The translations under genes were made by a program, and so were the position numbers. Below are positions 9,890 to 19,600 of a stretch of 64,000 nucleotides of DNA, piece after piece. This DNA comes from CBDFKJ01 sp965248805 (GTDB taxonomy: Bacteria; Pseudomonadota; Alphaproteobacteria; UBA6615). A model generated the notes under the pieces. It searched no databases. It was not told the origin of the DNA and worked only from the letters and a program-made list of their open reading frames with translations. The stretch spans positions 806,001 through 870,000 of the forward strand of contig CBDFKJ010000009.1 in the NCBI GenBank assembly GCA_965248805.1, given 5' to 3'. How positions within the stretch are numbered: the first letter of the stretch is position 1; every line of letters begins with the position of its first letter.

Positions 9890-9981
9890 TCACTGATTCC
9901 TACGCCGGCGTGATCCGGATCAGGTTCGAGGGGTCGTCCTTGCGGACCTCTCAGCCGCACCCGCGGCTCCCCCTCAGTGGG
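9890..9981 (-). promoter_or_regulatory. TPP (thi-box) riboswitch
   Basis: Read on the minus strand, the leader has the conserved TPP aptamer blocks GGCTGAGAGG, then ACCC, then GAACCTGATCCGG and CGCCGGCGTAGGAA. Helix P1 closes with CACTGA against TCAGTG. The 3' strand of P1 runs straight into the GAGG ribosome site of the ATPase gene. Binding of thiamine pyrophosphate should therefore hide the ribosome site and lower translation of the importer operon. No obvious terminator hairpin follows, so translational control is the simpler reading. Confidence 0.93.
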
Positions 9982-10065
9982 TGAGCGAATATGAGGCGCG
10001 CGCCCGCCGCCTGTCAAACCAGCGCGCTGGAATGAATGCCCCGATTGAGCTAAATTGTGGGTGTG

Positions 10066-10533
10066 ATGCGTTGGATTGCCTGGATCGGCTTTGCGGCCGT
10101 TTTGGCGACACTGTCGGTTACGGTGGCGCAAGGACCGATACCGGCGTACGAGCGCTCACGACTGGCCATCGAGACACAGTCGGCGACGCACGACTTCGAT
10201 GTCGAACTGGCGCTGACACCGGAGCAACAACAGCAAGGGCTGATGTTCCGGCAGCAGCTGCCGCCGGATCATGGCATGTTATTCGTGCAGGCGCGCGAGC
10301 GGGCGGCATCGATGTGGATGAAAAACACGTTCCTGCCGCTTGATATGCTGTTCATCGACGCAGCGGGGCGCATCTCGCATATCGCGGAGCGGACCGTGCC
10401 GCAGTCGCTGCAGACCATCTCGTGGCCCGAGCCGGTGCTGGCGGTATTGGAATTGAACGGGGGAACCGCGGCGCGGCTAGGTATCGCGGTCGGAGACCGT
10501 GTAGTTCACCCGGTGTTCGGCACCGGCCCTTGA
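10066..10533 (+). CDS. DUF192 family exported protein
   Basis: The predicted protein is 155 residues with an N-terminal hydrophobic signal (MRWIAWIGFAAVLATLS) and a DUF192 domain. Recognisable motifs are QQQGLMFRQQLPPDHGMLF, the MWMKNTFLPLDMLFID core and a C-terminal LELNGGTAARLGI. The family is widespread, periplasmic or membrane-attached, and of unknown biochemical role. A GTG nine bases upstream at 10057 is an alternative start. It stands alone, divergent from the riboswitch leader and convergent with the small gene at 10556. Confidence 0.85.
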   Translation: MRWIAWIGFAAVLATLSVTVAQGPIPAYERSRLAIETQSATHDFDVELALTPEQQQQGLMFRQQLPPDHGMLFVQARERAASMWMKNTFLPLDMLFIDAAGRISHIAERTVPQSLQTISWPEPVLAVLELNGGTAARLGIAVGDRVVHPVFGTGP

Positions 10534-10555
10534 CAGCTTGAGCGCTGCGTGCCGG

Positions 10556-10867
10556 CTATGTGGCCGGTCCGCCGGTGATCTGGTCGATCGCTTCCCACTC
10601 CTCGCCTGAGGCGATCATGCAGGTCAGGCCGCTTGGCATCGTGATCACGATGGTCCACGTCTTACCCGACGGCGCTGTCAGCACTTCGATCACGCCGCCA
10701 TTGCTGGTCAGGCCGATAGCAATGGGCGACTCCGAGTATTTCTGCGACAAATGATTGAGGGCGGCGTCGCGTTGTGTGCACGCGCGCGTATTCTGCGCGG
10801 AGGCCACACCCGCAACGGTCAGCGCGATGCTCGATCCGATGGCTGCCGCAAGTAGGAAGGTACGCAT
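10556..10867 (-). CDS. Small exported protein, unknown function
   Basis: The protein is 103 residues with a clear signal peptide ending VAGVASAQ near residue 25. The mature part contains two cysteines (ACTQRD and LTCMIA), likely forming a disulfide, and the phrases LNHLSQKYSE and GEEWEAIDQI. Similar short periplasmic proteins are common in Rhizobiales and Rhodospirillales, but I know no function. A ribosome site (AGGGGAG) lies just before the ATG at 10867. Its 3' end faces the DUF192 gene. Confidence 0.7.
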   Translation of the reverse strand: MRTFLLAAAIGSSIALTVAGVASAQNTRACTQRDAALNHLSQKYSESPIAIGLTSNGGVIEVLTAPSGKTWTIVITMPSGLTCMIASGEEWEAIDQITGGPAT

Positions 10868-10983
10868 ATTTAGCTCCCCTCGGCGCGGAAGGCCGATTTA
10901 CACCCCAAGTTGTAAAATTATCGCCGAGAATTAGTTAACGCCGGGTGAATCCAAGGGAATCCGCGGTGAGTCGGTGAAGAGCC

Positions 10984-11649
10984 TCAGCGTTTTCGTGCCA
11001 AAGTCACGCCGTCGCCAACCGGAAGCATGGCCAGATCGACGCGCTCATCACCGTGTATCGCTTCGTTCAATTCGCGTACAGCCTGCGTCATCGGGCTGTC
11101 ACTTTCGGGATCGAGCACACTTCCTTGCATGAAAACGTTGTCGATCGCGATCAAGCCACCGTGACGCACCAGCGCTAGGCAACGCTCGTAATAAGCGCTG
11201 TAGGACTCTTTGTCGGCGTCGATAAAGGCGAAATCAAAACTATCCGCCTGACCGTCGGCGATAAGGCCGTCCAGCGTTTCGGTGGCGGGCGCGATGCGTA
11301 ACTCGATCCTATCGCTGACACCGGCCTCTTCCCAGTACCGCCGGGCGCTCGCGGTCCATTCCTCGTTGATGTCGCAGGCGATGAGCTTTCCGTCCGCCGG
11401 CAGCGCCAGTGCCACGGCGAGCGCGCTGTAGCCGGTAAAAGTGCCGACCTCCAGGCATTTGCGGGCACCAATCAACTGGATGAGTAGGGCCATGAACTGG
11501 CCTTGCTCCGGGCCGATCTGCATGATCGCCATCTCGTTGCCCTCTTGGGTTTCTATCCGCAGCCGCCGCAAGACGTCGGGTTCGCGCACTGACGTTCGCA
11601 CGATGTAGTCGAGTGTCGGCTCGTCCAATAGCCAGCTGCGCGGTGCCAT
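10984..11649 (-). CDS. Class I SAM-dependent O-methyltransferase (CCoAOMT-like)
   Basis: The protein is 221 residues, starting MAPRSWLLDEPTLDYI at an ATG with an AGGGAC site upstream. The longer frame to 11775 lacks homology. It has the Methyltransf_3 signature: KCLEVGTFTGYSALAVALAL (SAM site), FDFAFIDADKESYSAYYE (divalent metal site with paired Asp) and GGLIAIDNVF. Family members methylate catechol-type hydroxyls using Mg2+ or Ca2+ in the cytosol. It is transcribed away from the broken aminotransferase at 11807. The natural substrate cannot be told. Confidence 0.88.
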   Translation of the reverse strand: MAPRSWLLDEPTLDYIVRTSVREPDVLRRLRIETQEGNEMAIMQIGPEQGQFMALLIQLIGARKCLEVGTFTGYSALAVALALPADGKLIACDINEEWTASARRYWEEAGVSDRIELRIAPATETLDGLIADGQADSFDFAFIDADKESYSAYYERCLALVRHGGLIAIDNVFMQGSVLDPESDSPMTQAVRELNEAIHGDERVDLAMLPVGDGVTLARKR

Positions 11650-11806
11650 CCGTGTCCCTCGTGCGGTTATGATGAACGAATTCTGACAGATGCATCGGCG
11701 ACTTACGACCCATTCACCGCGCTGGCGCCCGTCCCGGTTGCCACAGGCTTTTCGGCAGCGGTAGGGTCCGCCCAAGCGAGTGATCGCGAGTGGTCGAGGG
11801 GACGCA

Positions 11807-12132
11807 ATGGAACCGCGCCGAAATGCGACGATTGAGGAGGCGGTCGCCGATGCGGAGCGCCGCTACGTGGCTGCGCATCCGAATAGCCTAGCGCGATACG
11901 AACAAGCCTGCCGTGTTATGCCTGGCGGCAACACGCGATCGGTGCTGCACTTCGATCCCTTCCCGGTGACCTTGGCCAGTGGCGAAGGCGCCCTTGTGCG
12001 CGACGTCGATGATCACACGTACCTCGATCTGCTCGGTGAGTTCACGGCCGGGCTGTATGGACATTCGAACCCGGTGATCAAGGCGGCGGTAAGCGCGGCA
12101 CCGGACAGCGGAATCGTCTTAGGTGGCCCTAA
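11807..12132 (+). pseudogene. Class III aminotransferase (GSA-AM-like), N-terminal piece
   Basis: This piece runs from the ATG at 11807 to the IS target CTAA. It has the family opening RYEQACRVMPGGNTRSVLHF and DHTYLDLLGEFTAGLYGHSNP, as in glutamate-1-semialdehyde aminomutase-like PLP enzymes. A GTG at 11780 is an alternative start. The reading frame continues after the element at 13557 once the four-base duplication is removed. The gene has therefore been split cleanly and recently. It is probably not HemL itself but one of the related aminotransferases of unknown substrate, as the organism group normally makes 5-aminolevulinate by HemA synthase (family knowledge). Confidence 0.85.
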
Positions 12133-13556
12133 CAGCCCGTTGAAGAAGACTGAGTTGATGAAGCACCGGGCGTGATAACAATGGCGGCGGCGAGACCCGG
12201 CGCCGGGGGGTTATTGAGGGCGAGGATAATGATCAGCGATTGTTCCTGTCGCAAGACAAGCAGCAGGACCGCCAAGCCCTTGGCCGCAGCCTCTCGCGGG
12301 GTCCCGGCGCCGATCAACTGGCGCAATAGGACGCCCAGGCTGTGTCCGGCGACGTGGATCAGATAGCGCTTGCCGACGTTCTCGCGCCCGCGCAGCCAAG
12401 TGCGGCGCATGCCGCCGCGATCGAGGACCTGGGCGAAGCCCCGCTCGACCACTTCGGCGCGGAGTTTGAACGCGGCCTTCGCCACGCCCGACAGCAATCG
12501 GTTGCGGTTGTTGTAAACGGCCCGCCGAGCGGCGTCGTCGCCGTGCCAGCGCGGAGAGCCCCTTGCCCTTCGGTTCGGCGATGCGGGTCGTCCAGGCGCC
12601 GTCGGCAAGGGACTTCAGCACCTCGCGGCCGAAGTAGCCTTTGTCGGTCACCAGCTCCGCCGGTTCGTCGGCCGTCGGCGCTGCGCCCACAGCCGCCAGC
12701 TTGGCCTCGGCTGACGTCAACGTTGTCGGCAGGGTGGTCGTGTCGCCCTGATCGGCCGGATACAGCTCGGCCGCGATCACCGCCCCGGTGTCGAGGTCGA
12801 CCGCGTGTTCGGGCTTGTAGGCCAGATGCGTCGTGCCGTCCTTCATCCTGGCGATTTTGGCCTCCGCGTCGAGACCCAGTCCGCATTGGAGAGTTTCTTG
12901 CCCTTGCGCCGCCGATCCATCTGCGCCAAGTCATTCGCCGCGGTCTCGATCCCGCTGTCGGCGGCCATGCGCTGCAGCATCTGGCGATAGCTTTCGCCGC
13001 TGTCGCGGCGCACGATCGAGCGCAGCGCCGCGTTCGCCTCCATGGTCGAAGCATCGACCCCAATCCGCTCGCCCTCGACCAGGCCGTGCTCGCCAAGAAC
13101 GTCCAGCACCCAGGCGAACACTGCCTCATGCACCGCGTGCGGCTGCGGATCGTGCTCAACGACGAGTGGTCAGGCACACGTGCGCGCGCCTCCAGGCGCA
13201 AGAACTCACGCAGCGACAAGCTGTCGGCGCACCGCCACTCCAACGCCCGCTCACTGTCGAGGCCTTCGAAGTAGCCGACCAGGTGCATCCGGAAGTAACG
13301 CCCCGGTGGGATTCCCGGACGTCCGATCCCTGGCGCGTAATAGGGCTCACACAGGTCCTCGGCGAACGCATCGAAACCGGCATCGACCAGCCAGCTGGTC
13401 GTAAAACACGTGGCCGGGCGAGCGAGGCATCTCTGCCCAACTGACCATCAAGTCCACCTGTCGATCCCCTTGTCGTCCCAACGCCATGACGAAGTTCCCG
13501 ACTCGAACCATGCCCTCGTCACAGAGTCAGATGGCCGCGACTTTTTCAACGGGCTG
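12133..13556 (-). mobile_element. IS-A element (IS1182-like), copy 1
   Basis: The element is 1424 bp with terminal inverted repeats beginning CAGCCCGTTGAA at both ends and a CTAA target duplication (12129-12132 and 13557-13560). The transposase on the minus strand is broken. It has a frameshift after a start like MALGRQGDRQ, a 7-base deletion relative to the copy at 36991 (near 13144) and a shift before the conserved MKDGTTHLAYKPEH. It interrupts the aminotransferase. Family assignment to IS1182-like is tentative and based on the transposase motifs PPGRYFRMH and KGERIGVDASTMEANAAL. Confidence 0.9.
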
Positions 13557-14551
13557 CTAACGCGCATGAGGTGCGGCTCGCGGAGCTGTTCGGGCAGCGG
13601 TTCCCTTCCTGCCAATCCGTGAGGTTCTGCAATTCCGGCACCGAGGCGAACCTGATGCCCGTCAGCCTGGCGCGCGCGGTTACAAAGCGCAGCCACGTTC
13701 TGGTGTTCAGCGGTGGCTATCACGGCGGACTATTGAATTTCGGACCCGGTGGAGAAGCGACCAACGCGCCGTTTCCGGTCCTGCTGGGGACTTACAATGA
13801 TGCCGAGCAGGCGCGCGAGTTGATTGATCAGCACGCGCGAAATCTGGCCGCGATCATCGTCGAGCCGATGATGGGCAACGCCGGCGGCATTCCCGGCGAA
13901 ATGGAGTTCATGCGCGAGTTGCGGGCCGGCGCCGATCGCTGCGGGATTTTGCTGATCTTCGACGAGGTGATGACGTCGCGGCTGGGCGCGGGCGGCCTGC
14001 AGTCGACGTTCAACTTCTTGCCCGATCTGGCGACCTACGGGAAGTACTTGGGGGGCGGCCTGAGCTTCGGCGCGTTTGGCGGACGGGCCGATCTCATGGA
14101 GCGCTTTGACCCGCGCCAGCCCAACGCCTTGCGGCACGCCGGCACGTTCAACAACAACGTGCTAACCATGGCGGCCGGCGTTGCGGGGTTGAGCGACGTA
14201 TTTACAGCGGAAGCCGCCGCGGAGCTGAATGCCGCGGGCGACGTCCTGCGCGATCGGATGAACGCCGCCGCGCGCAGGATTGGTGTGCCGGCACAGGTGA
14301 CCGGCTTGGGCTCGATCCTGGTCGTGCATTTTCAAGACGGCGCCATTCGCCGGCCGGCCGACACGGCGCGGACCGCCGCCGCGGCACGCAAACTGTTTCA
14401 TCTGGCCATGATCGAGGCGGGGTTCTATCTCGCACGGCGTGGCTTTATGAGCCTGTCGCTGGCTATGGGCGAAGCGCACCGTGATGCGTTCGCCGACGCG
14501 TTCGAGGAATTCCTGAGTGTTCACGCCAGCTTGCTGCGGCCGCGCTCCTAG
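13557..14551 (+). pseudogene. Class III aminotransferase, C-terminal piece
   Basis: This is the rest of the gene starting at 11807. It contains VRFCNSGTEANL (PLP phosphate-binding region), VFSGGYHGG, the LIFDEVMTSR motif whose Asp contacts the PLP nitrogen, and LATYGKYLGGG with the Schiff-base lysine. All catalytic parts survive, so only the IS insertion inactivates the enzyme. The stop codon TAG overlaps the first base of the next IS at 14551, so this piece has an IS on both sides. Confidence 0.87.
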
Positions 14552-15385
14552 GGTCCGGACTCATAACCATTAGCTGACGGTAGCGGCGAGACAGACGGCG
14601 GCGAGGAAGTTTTGGGCGAGGCGGTCATAGCGGGTTGCGATTCTGCGGAAGTCTTTCAGCCGGCCGAACATGCGCTCGATGGCGTTGCGGTCGCGATAGA
14701 GCGCCGGGCTGAAGCACGGCTTCCAGCGGCGGTTGGCCTTCGGCGGGATGTTCGGAGCGACGCCTCTGCTCTCGATCTTGCGGCGAACGGCGTCGCTGTC
14801 ATAGCCCTTGTCGCCAGTCAGGATCGAGGTGGCCGGCATCCGCTCCAGCAGCGGCCGCTGTGCAGTCCGCCACTTGGCCGCCGGTCAGCAGGAAGGCGAA
14901 CGGGCGGCAGAGGCCATCGGTCAGCGCATGGATCTTCGTGGTGCGCCCGCCGCGGGAGCGGCCAATGGCCTGCGTGTGCTCCCCCCTTTGCCGCCCGAGG
15001 CGCAGCGATGAGCCTTCACCGCCGAGGAATCGATCAACACTTGCGCCGGCGGCCCACCCGCCGAAGCCAGAGCGTGGAATATCCCTGTCCACACGCCTTT
15101 GGCCGCCCACCGCACGAAGCGATTGTAGAGCGTCTTGCGCGGGCCATAGACGGACGGCGCATCGACCCAACGTCCGCCGGACTTCAACACATGGATGATA
15201 CCGCTTATAACGCGGCGGTCGTCGACTCTCGGCTTGCCGCGCGTATCCGTCGACAGATGCGGCACGAGCCGCGCAAACTGTTCCTCGCTCAGCCAGAACG
15301 TATCGTCCATCGCAACACTCCCGCAGTTTGGGAGCGTGAATCACACCGCGCCGCGTCGGCTCAAGCGACTTATGGGTCCGGAGCC
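14551..15385 (-). mobile_element. IS427-like element, copy 2
   Basis: The element is 835 bp, the same length as and almost identical to the copy at 2265, in opposite orientation. The ends are GGGTCCGGACTCATAA and CCGGAGCC, flanked by TA. ORF A differs by one residue (Val for Ala in DDRRVISG). The slippery run is at 14981-14989 (complement). The second, inactivating frameshift in the DDE part is shared with copy 1. It sits exactly at the aminotransferase stop codon and so does not add damage to that gene. Confidence 0.9.
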
Positions 15386-15782
15386 TAGTCATCCGCAAAT
15401 TGTTGCCGGCGGCCAACCGGCCCAGCGTAGCGTACACGGACCGCGTTTGGGTGCGGGACTAAGTATTCGGCTAGAATTTTACCTATAAAAAGGATTTATA
15501 CTTGACTTTTGGACTAGTTATTTAGCACATCTTTAATCGCCCACGGGCGATACTGCCTCATTATCGCCATTATCGAGTAAATCGCATGAAGCGCTATCCA
15601 GGATCGATGTCCGGGGTTGGGGTCCCCGCGCCCGTGCAATCTGTCGTGCTGTCAGTGCCACGATGCTTTGTGCGGGCGCTGGATGACTCGCGCGGCGGCG
15701 TAGGGCCGGGACGCTCAGCTGGATCGGATGGCGCCACAAGGGGCTAGCCCCGTGGCGTAAGCGAGTGCGGGGGCAAAGGGGG
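15386..15782. other. Intergenic region, no gene seen
   Basis: About 400 bases lie between the IS and the histidine kinase start. The stretch 15470-15540 is much more AT-rich than the surroundings and may hold promoter elements, but I could not match a well-spaced pair of boxes. No tRNA, terminator or conserved reading frame was recognised. Confidence 0.4.
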
Positions 15783-17333
15783 ATGCCAAGGCGATTGCTG
15801 CATTCGGCCGGGCGTGGCGGCCTGCTCGCCCGCTTCCTCCTGATATTGACGCCGCTGTTTCTGCTGCCGGCAATGCCGGGGATCGGGCTGCTGGTCTACC
15901 ATCCGGTCCATGAAGACGATGCAGCGCCGGCGGTGCGTTTCGGCATCGAAGCCGGGCGCGTCGCAGAGGCGCTGACCCGCCACGATCCGATTGCTGAGCC
16001 CGAACGTGCGCGTGATTTGATCCGTTCGATGGCGGCCGACCGGGCGCTGATTTGTGCCGAGTTGCGCAACGCCGCCGGCGCCGTTCTGGTCTCGCAGCCG
16101 CCGGCGACGGGGTGCAGCGGGATTGGCGATGGTTTGTCACGGACGTTGTCGGTCGGCGACGAGTACCTACTGATCCTTCGATTCAGCGATGCCGAAATCA
16201 GCGAGCCGAGCCGGCTCCAGATCATCATCTGGCTGTCCATCATCGGTGGGGCGCTTGTTCTGGCGATTGCGACCTTTACGATCGGTTTCCGCTTCATCAT
16301 CGGTCGCCCGCTGCTGCTGCGGGCCATCGAACAACCATCTGCCACCGGCGAGCGCGCTATCGTCGATGTCGACCGGCGCGATGAGCTGGGCTTGGTGATT
16401 GCGGCATTCAACGAGCTTCAGGTTCGCGATATCGCGTGGGAAGGCGAGCTCAAGGCCGCGAACGAGCAGCTTCGCGCCTCGCAATCCGACTTGCGATCGT
16501 TGAACAAGGACTTGGAGCAGCGCGTGCGGGATCGGACAGCGGAGCTGGAAGCTCAGAAGATCGAGGCCGACACTGCCAATCGCGCCAAGTCGGAGTTCCT
16601 GGCCAACATGAGCCATGAGCTGCGCACGCCACTGAACGCCATCATCGGGTTCTCCGAGGTCATGTCCGGCGACGTGCTGCAACACCTCACCAACATGAAG
16701 CGCCGCGAATACGCCGGCGACATCCTGAGCAGCGGGCGCCATCTGCTCGATGTCATCAACGATATTCTGGATATCGCCAAGATCGAGGCCGGGGAGATGC
16801 AACTGCATAATCAAGTCATCGATCTCGCCGATGTCGTTGATGCGGCGATGCGGTTGATACGCGAGCGCGCCAAGGACAAGGGAATTGCGCTCCGTGTCGC
16901 GTTGCCGCGATCGACGCCCGCCCTGCGGGCCGACCAGCGCGCGTGCAAGCAGATGCTGATCAATCTGCTCTCGAACGCGGTCAAGTTCACCAAGCCCGGC
17001 GGCTGCGTCGAGATCAGCGCGGGTACAGACGCCGACGGCGCCTTGCGCCTGTCGGTTAACGACACCGGCATCGGCATCTCGGCAGAGAACTTGGAGCGTG
17101 TGCAGCTGCCTTTCACACAGATCGACGGATCGCTTGGGCGCAAGTACCAGGGCACGGGGCTCGGGTTGCCGCTCGTCAAGTCGCTCGCCGAGCTTCACGG
17201 GGGGACGGTCGAGATTGCCAGCGAATTGGAACGGGGCACCGCGGTCAGTGTGATATTCCCTGCCGACCGAGTCCTCGGGCCGCGCCGGCGCGCGGACAAC
17301 GTCCTGCAACTGGCGCGCGTGCCAGCGGAATGA
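15783..17333 (+). CDS. Membrane sensor histidine kinase
   Basis: The protein is about 516 residues from ATG 15783, which has a purine-rich AAAGGGGG site. An in-frame GTG at 15765 is possible. Helix 1 is near residues 13 to 38, then a roughly 130-residue external sensing domain, helix 2 (IIIWLSIIGGALVLAIAT), a HAMP-like linker and a coiled coil around KDLEQRVRDRTAELEAQ. The kinase core has H-box FLANMSHELRTPLNAI, N-box LINLLSNAVKFT, G1 DTGIGI and G2 GTGLGLPL. It would autophosphorylate the H-box His and pass phosphate to an unlinked response regulator. No partner regulator is adjacent; an IS630-type element follows the stop by five bases. Confidence 0.88.
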   Translation: MPRRLLHSAGRGGLLARFLLILTPLFLLPAMPGIGLLVYHPVHEDDAAPAVRFGIEAGRVAEALTRHDPIAEPERARDLIRSMAADRALICAELRNAAGAVLVSQPPATGCSGIGDGLSRTLSVGDEYLLILRFSDAEISEPSRLQIIIWLSIIGGALVLAIATFTIGFRFIIGRPLLLRAIEQPSATGERAIVDVDRRDELGLVIAAFNELQVRDIAWEGELKAANEQLRASQSDLRSLNKDLEQRVRDRTAELEAQKIEADTANRAKSEFLANMSHELRTPLNAIIGFSEVMSGDVLQHLTNMKRREYAGDILSSGRHLLDVINDILDIAKIEAGEMQLHNQVIDLADVVDAAMRLIRERAKDKGIALRVALPRSTPALRADQRACKQMLINLLSNAVKFTKPGGCVEISAGTDADGALRLSVNDTGIGISAENLERVQLPFTQIDGSLGRKYQGTGLGLPLVKSLAELHGGTVEIASELERGTAVSVIFPADRVLGPRRRADNVLQLARVPAE

Positions 17334-17335
17334 GT

Positions 17336-18187
17336 CTAGTGGATTGATTCCAACGTTTGGAACCCTCGGTTTCGGGCTGCGATGATGTCGTCGGGGTCGG
17401 CTTTCGATATGAATGGCTGTGGGTTGGCCGCATTGTATTCGCGGACGAAGCGGTTGATTGCGGCCTGGAGATCGACGACGGAATGGAAGACGCCGTGCTT
17501 GAGCCGCCGCCGGGCGAGTTTTGCGAAGAAGCCCTCGACGGCATTGAGCCACGAGCAGGAGGTCGGTGTGAAGTGGAAAGTCCAGCGCGGATGGCGGGCG
17601 AGCCAGGCGCGGACCTTGTCCTTGTTGTGCGCCGCGTAGTTGTCGACGATCGCGTGGATGGCCTTGTCCGCCGGCACCGTGCGCTCGATGCGGTTGAGGA
17701 AGCGGATGAACTCCTGATGGCGGTGGCGCTGCATGTTCTGGCCGATCACCGTTCCGTCCAGAACGTTGAGCGCCGCAAACAGCGTGGTCGTGCCGTGCCG
17801 TTTGTAGTCATGGTGCCGGCGCGTCCCTTCTTCATCGGCAGACCGGCGGTCGAGCGCCTGGATCTGTGACTTCTCATCGATCGACAACACCACCGCATGG
17901 GCCGGCGGGTCGACATACAGGCCGACGATATCGGTGAGTTTCTCGGCGAAGGCAGGGTCGGTCGACAGCTTGAAGTTGCGCCAGCGGTGCGGGCTGAGAC
18001 CGTGAGCCTTCCAGATCGCCTGCACCGTCGAGGCGGCAATACCGGCCGCCCTGGCGATCGCGCGCAACGTCCAGTGGGTCGCCTCAAACGGCGGCGGTTG
18101 CTGCGTCAGGCGCACGATCTCGGCGACACGATCGAGCGGGACCGGCGCCTTGCCGGTCGCATACCACAGCAAAATACGGAATCCCAA
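17336..18187 (-). CDS. IS630-family transposase, single frame with altered segment
   Basis: The 283-residue frame is MGFRILLWYATGKAPVPLDR to the C-terminus ending NRGFQTLESIH. It has an N-terminal helix-turn-helix (WTLRAIARAAGIAASTVQAI) and the three DDE residues. Between residues about 153 and 166 it reads in a frame different from the family, giving RSADEEGTRRHHD where relatives have a Pro-Gly-Leu-Pro-type loop. Whether the protein works with this replaced loop is unknown. The N-terminus may extend slightly upstream. Confidence 0.7.
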   Translation of the reverse strand: MGFRILLWYATGKAPVPLDRVAEIVRLTQQPPPFEATHWTLRAIARAAGIAASTVQAIWKAHGLSPHRWRNFKLSTDPAFAEKLTDIVGLYVDPPAHAVVLSIDEKSQIQALDRRSADEEGTRRHHDYKRHGTTTLFAALNVLDGTVIGQNMQRHRHQEFIRFLNRIERTVPADKAIHAIVDNYAAHNKDKVRAWLARHPRWTFHFTPTSCSWLNAVEGFFAKLARRRLKHGVFHSVVDLQAAINRFVREYNAANPQPFISKADPDDIIAARNRGFQTLESIH

Positions 18188-18216
18188 TTCGGACTCTTTC
18201 GTTCCGATCCCTCCAC
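17339..18216 (-). mobile_element. IS630-family element, copy a (7-base deletion form)
   Basis: The element is 878 bp, flanked by TA duplications (17337-17338 and 18217-18218), as expected for IS630/Tc1-mariner elements. It carries a single 283-residue frame (stop at 17336, start near 18187). The other two copies are seven bases longer and have a split frame, so the deletion happens to rejoin the frames. DDE landmarks are VLSIDEKSQIQ, AIVDNYAAHN and SCSWLNAVEGFF. It lies between the histidine kinase and the carbamoyltransferase without breaking the kinase. Confidence 0.92.
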
Positions 18217-19600
18217 TAGCGTGTCGCGGCGGCGTCTGCGCGCCCGATCACCGTATTCTCCATGACCAACATGTCCATGTGCGTGCGCAGGAAGCAGTTC
18301 AGCGCCTCGGCCGGTCGGCACACCACGGGCTCGTTCTCGTTGAACGACGTGTTCAGCAGCATCGGCACGTCGGTTAGCTCGCCGAACGCCTCGATTAACC
18401 GGTAATAGCGTGCGCTCGCCGCCTTGTGGACGGTCTGCAGGCGTCCGCTCCCATCAACATGGGTGACCGCGGGAATGAGCGCACGCCGGTCCATGCGCAC
18501 CGGGTAGACCTTCTGCATGAACGGCACGTCGTCATAGACTTCGAACCACTCCGTGACGGCCTCACGCAGGATCGACGGCGCGAACGGACGGAACGATTCG
18601 CGGCGCTTGATCTTGGCATTCAACACGTCGCGAATGTCTGCGCGCCTGGGATCGCACAGGATCGAGCGGTGACCGAGGGCGCGCGGTCCCCATTCCATGC
18701 GGCCCTGGAACCAGCCGACCACGCCACCGTCGGCGATGGTCGCGGCCACGTGCCGGCACAACGCGTCTTCATCGTCGTAGACCCGCGTCGTACATGCGGC
18801 GGCCGACAGCTCATCGGCGTGCCCGTTCAGCGCTGCGGCGATCGCAGCAGCGTCGTAGCCCGGACCCCAGTCGGCGCGGTCGAGCACGAAGGTTCGGCCC
18901 TCGCTGGAAAGCTCTTGCCACAGCGCGAACGCGGCGCCGATCGCGCCACCCGCGTCGCCGGCCGCCGGCTGTACGAACACGCGACGGTACGGCGTGTTGG
19001 TGCGGATTCGACCATTAGCGACCGAGTTGAAGGCACAGCCGCCGGCGAGCGCCAACGCGTCGATACCGTGGCGGGAATGGATGGTGTCCAGAATGTGGAA
19101 CACGGCCTCCTCGAATCGCTCCTGAGTGGAGCGCGCGATGTTGCGATGGTGTTCGGTGAGTTCGCCGTCCGGTCGCCGCGCGGGTCCGAGCAGAGCCTCG
19201 AGCGCCGGCGTGTACAGCTGGCCCACGTCCGGCGCGCCGTCGCGCCATTCGTAGGCGACATGCTCGCGGTGGTGGCGGAAGAACCGCAGGTCCAGTCGAA
19301 AACCTCCATCGCGGCGTAGGCGCACGATCTGTCTCATGGCGTCGATGTGGAGTGGCGCGCCGTAGGCGGCCAGACCCATGACCTTGTACTCGTCGCCGTA
19401 GGTGTGAAATCCGAGGTATTGGGTCATCGCCTGATAGAAGATGCCCAGCGAGTGCGGGAAGTAGACACGCCCTTCAATGCCGATGACGCCCGTCTTCGCC
19501 GACGCCCCAGGCGGTGCTCGCGAAATCACCGAAACCGTCAATTGAAACGACGCTGGCGCGCTTGAAGGGCTCGGCCGCGGAGGCGACTTGGCGGCGGTCG
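18216..19600 (-). pseudogene. Carbamoyltransferase (NodU/TobZ-type), truncated and frameshifted
   Basis: The frame holds the YrdC-like/Kae1-like carbamoyltransferase motifs FPHSLGIFYQAMTQYLGF, GDEYKVMGLAAYG, LALAGGCAFNSVANGRI and WFQGRMEWGPRALGHRSIL. Such enzymes move a carbamoyl group from carbamoyl phosphate to a sugar or other natural-product hydroxyl. A one-base shift near 19485 separates it from the preceding SVVSIDGFGDFAST in another frame. Homology stops near 19600, leaving out the first 100 or so residues. There it meets a nucleotidyltransferase fragment on the other strand. The TAG stop overlaps the IS630 end and target TA. Confidence 0.82.

Noticed and set aside
16167..17552. Long minus-strand frame opposite the histidine kinase
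   Set aside because: It is a shadow frame caused by high GC content. The plus-strand kinase has all catalytic motifs, while the opposite frame shows low-complexity His/Arg/Gln sequence with no domain.
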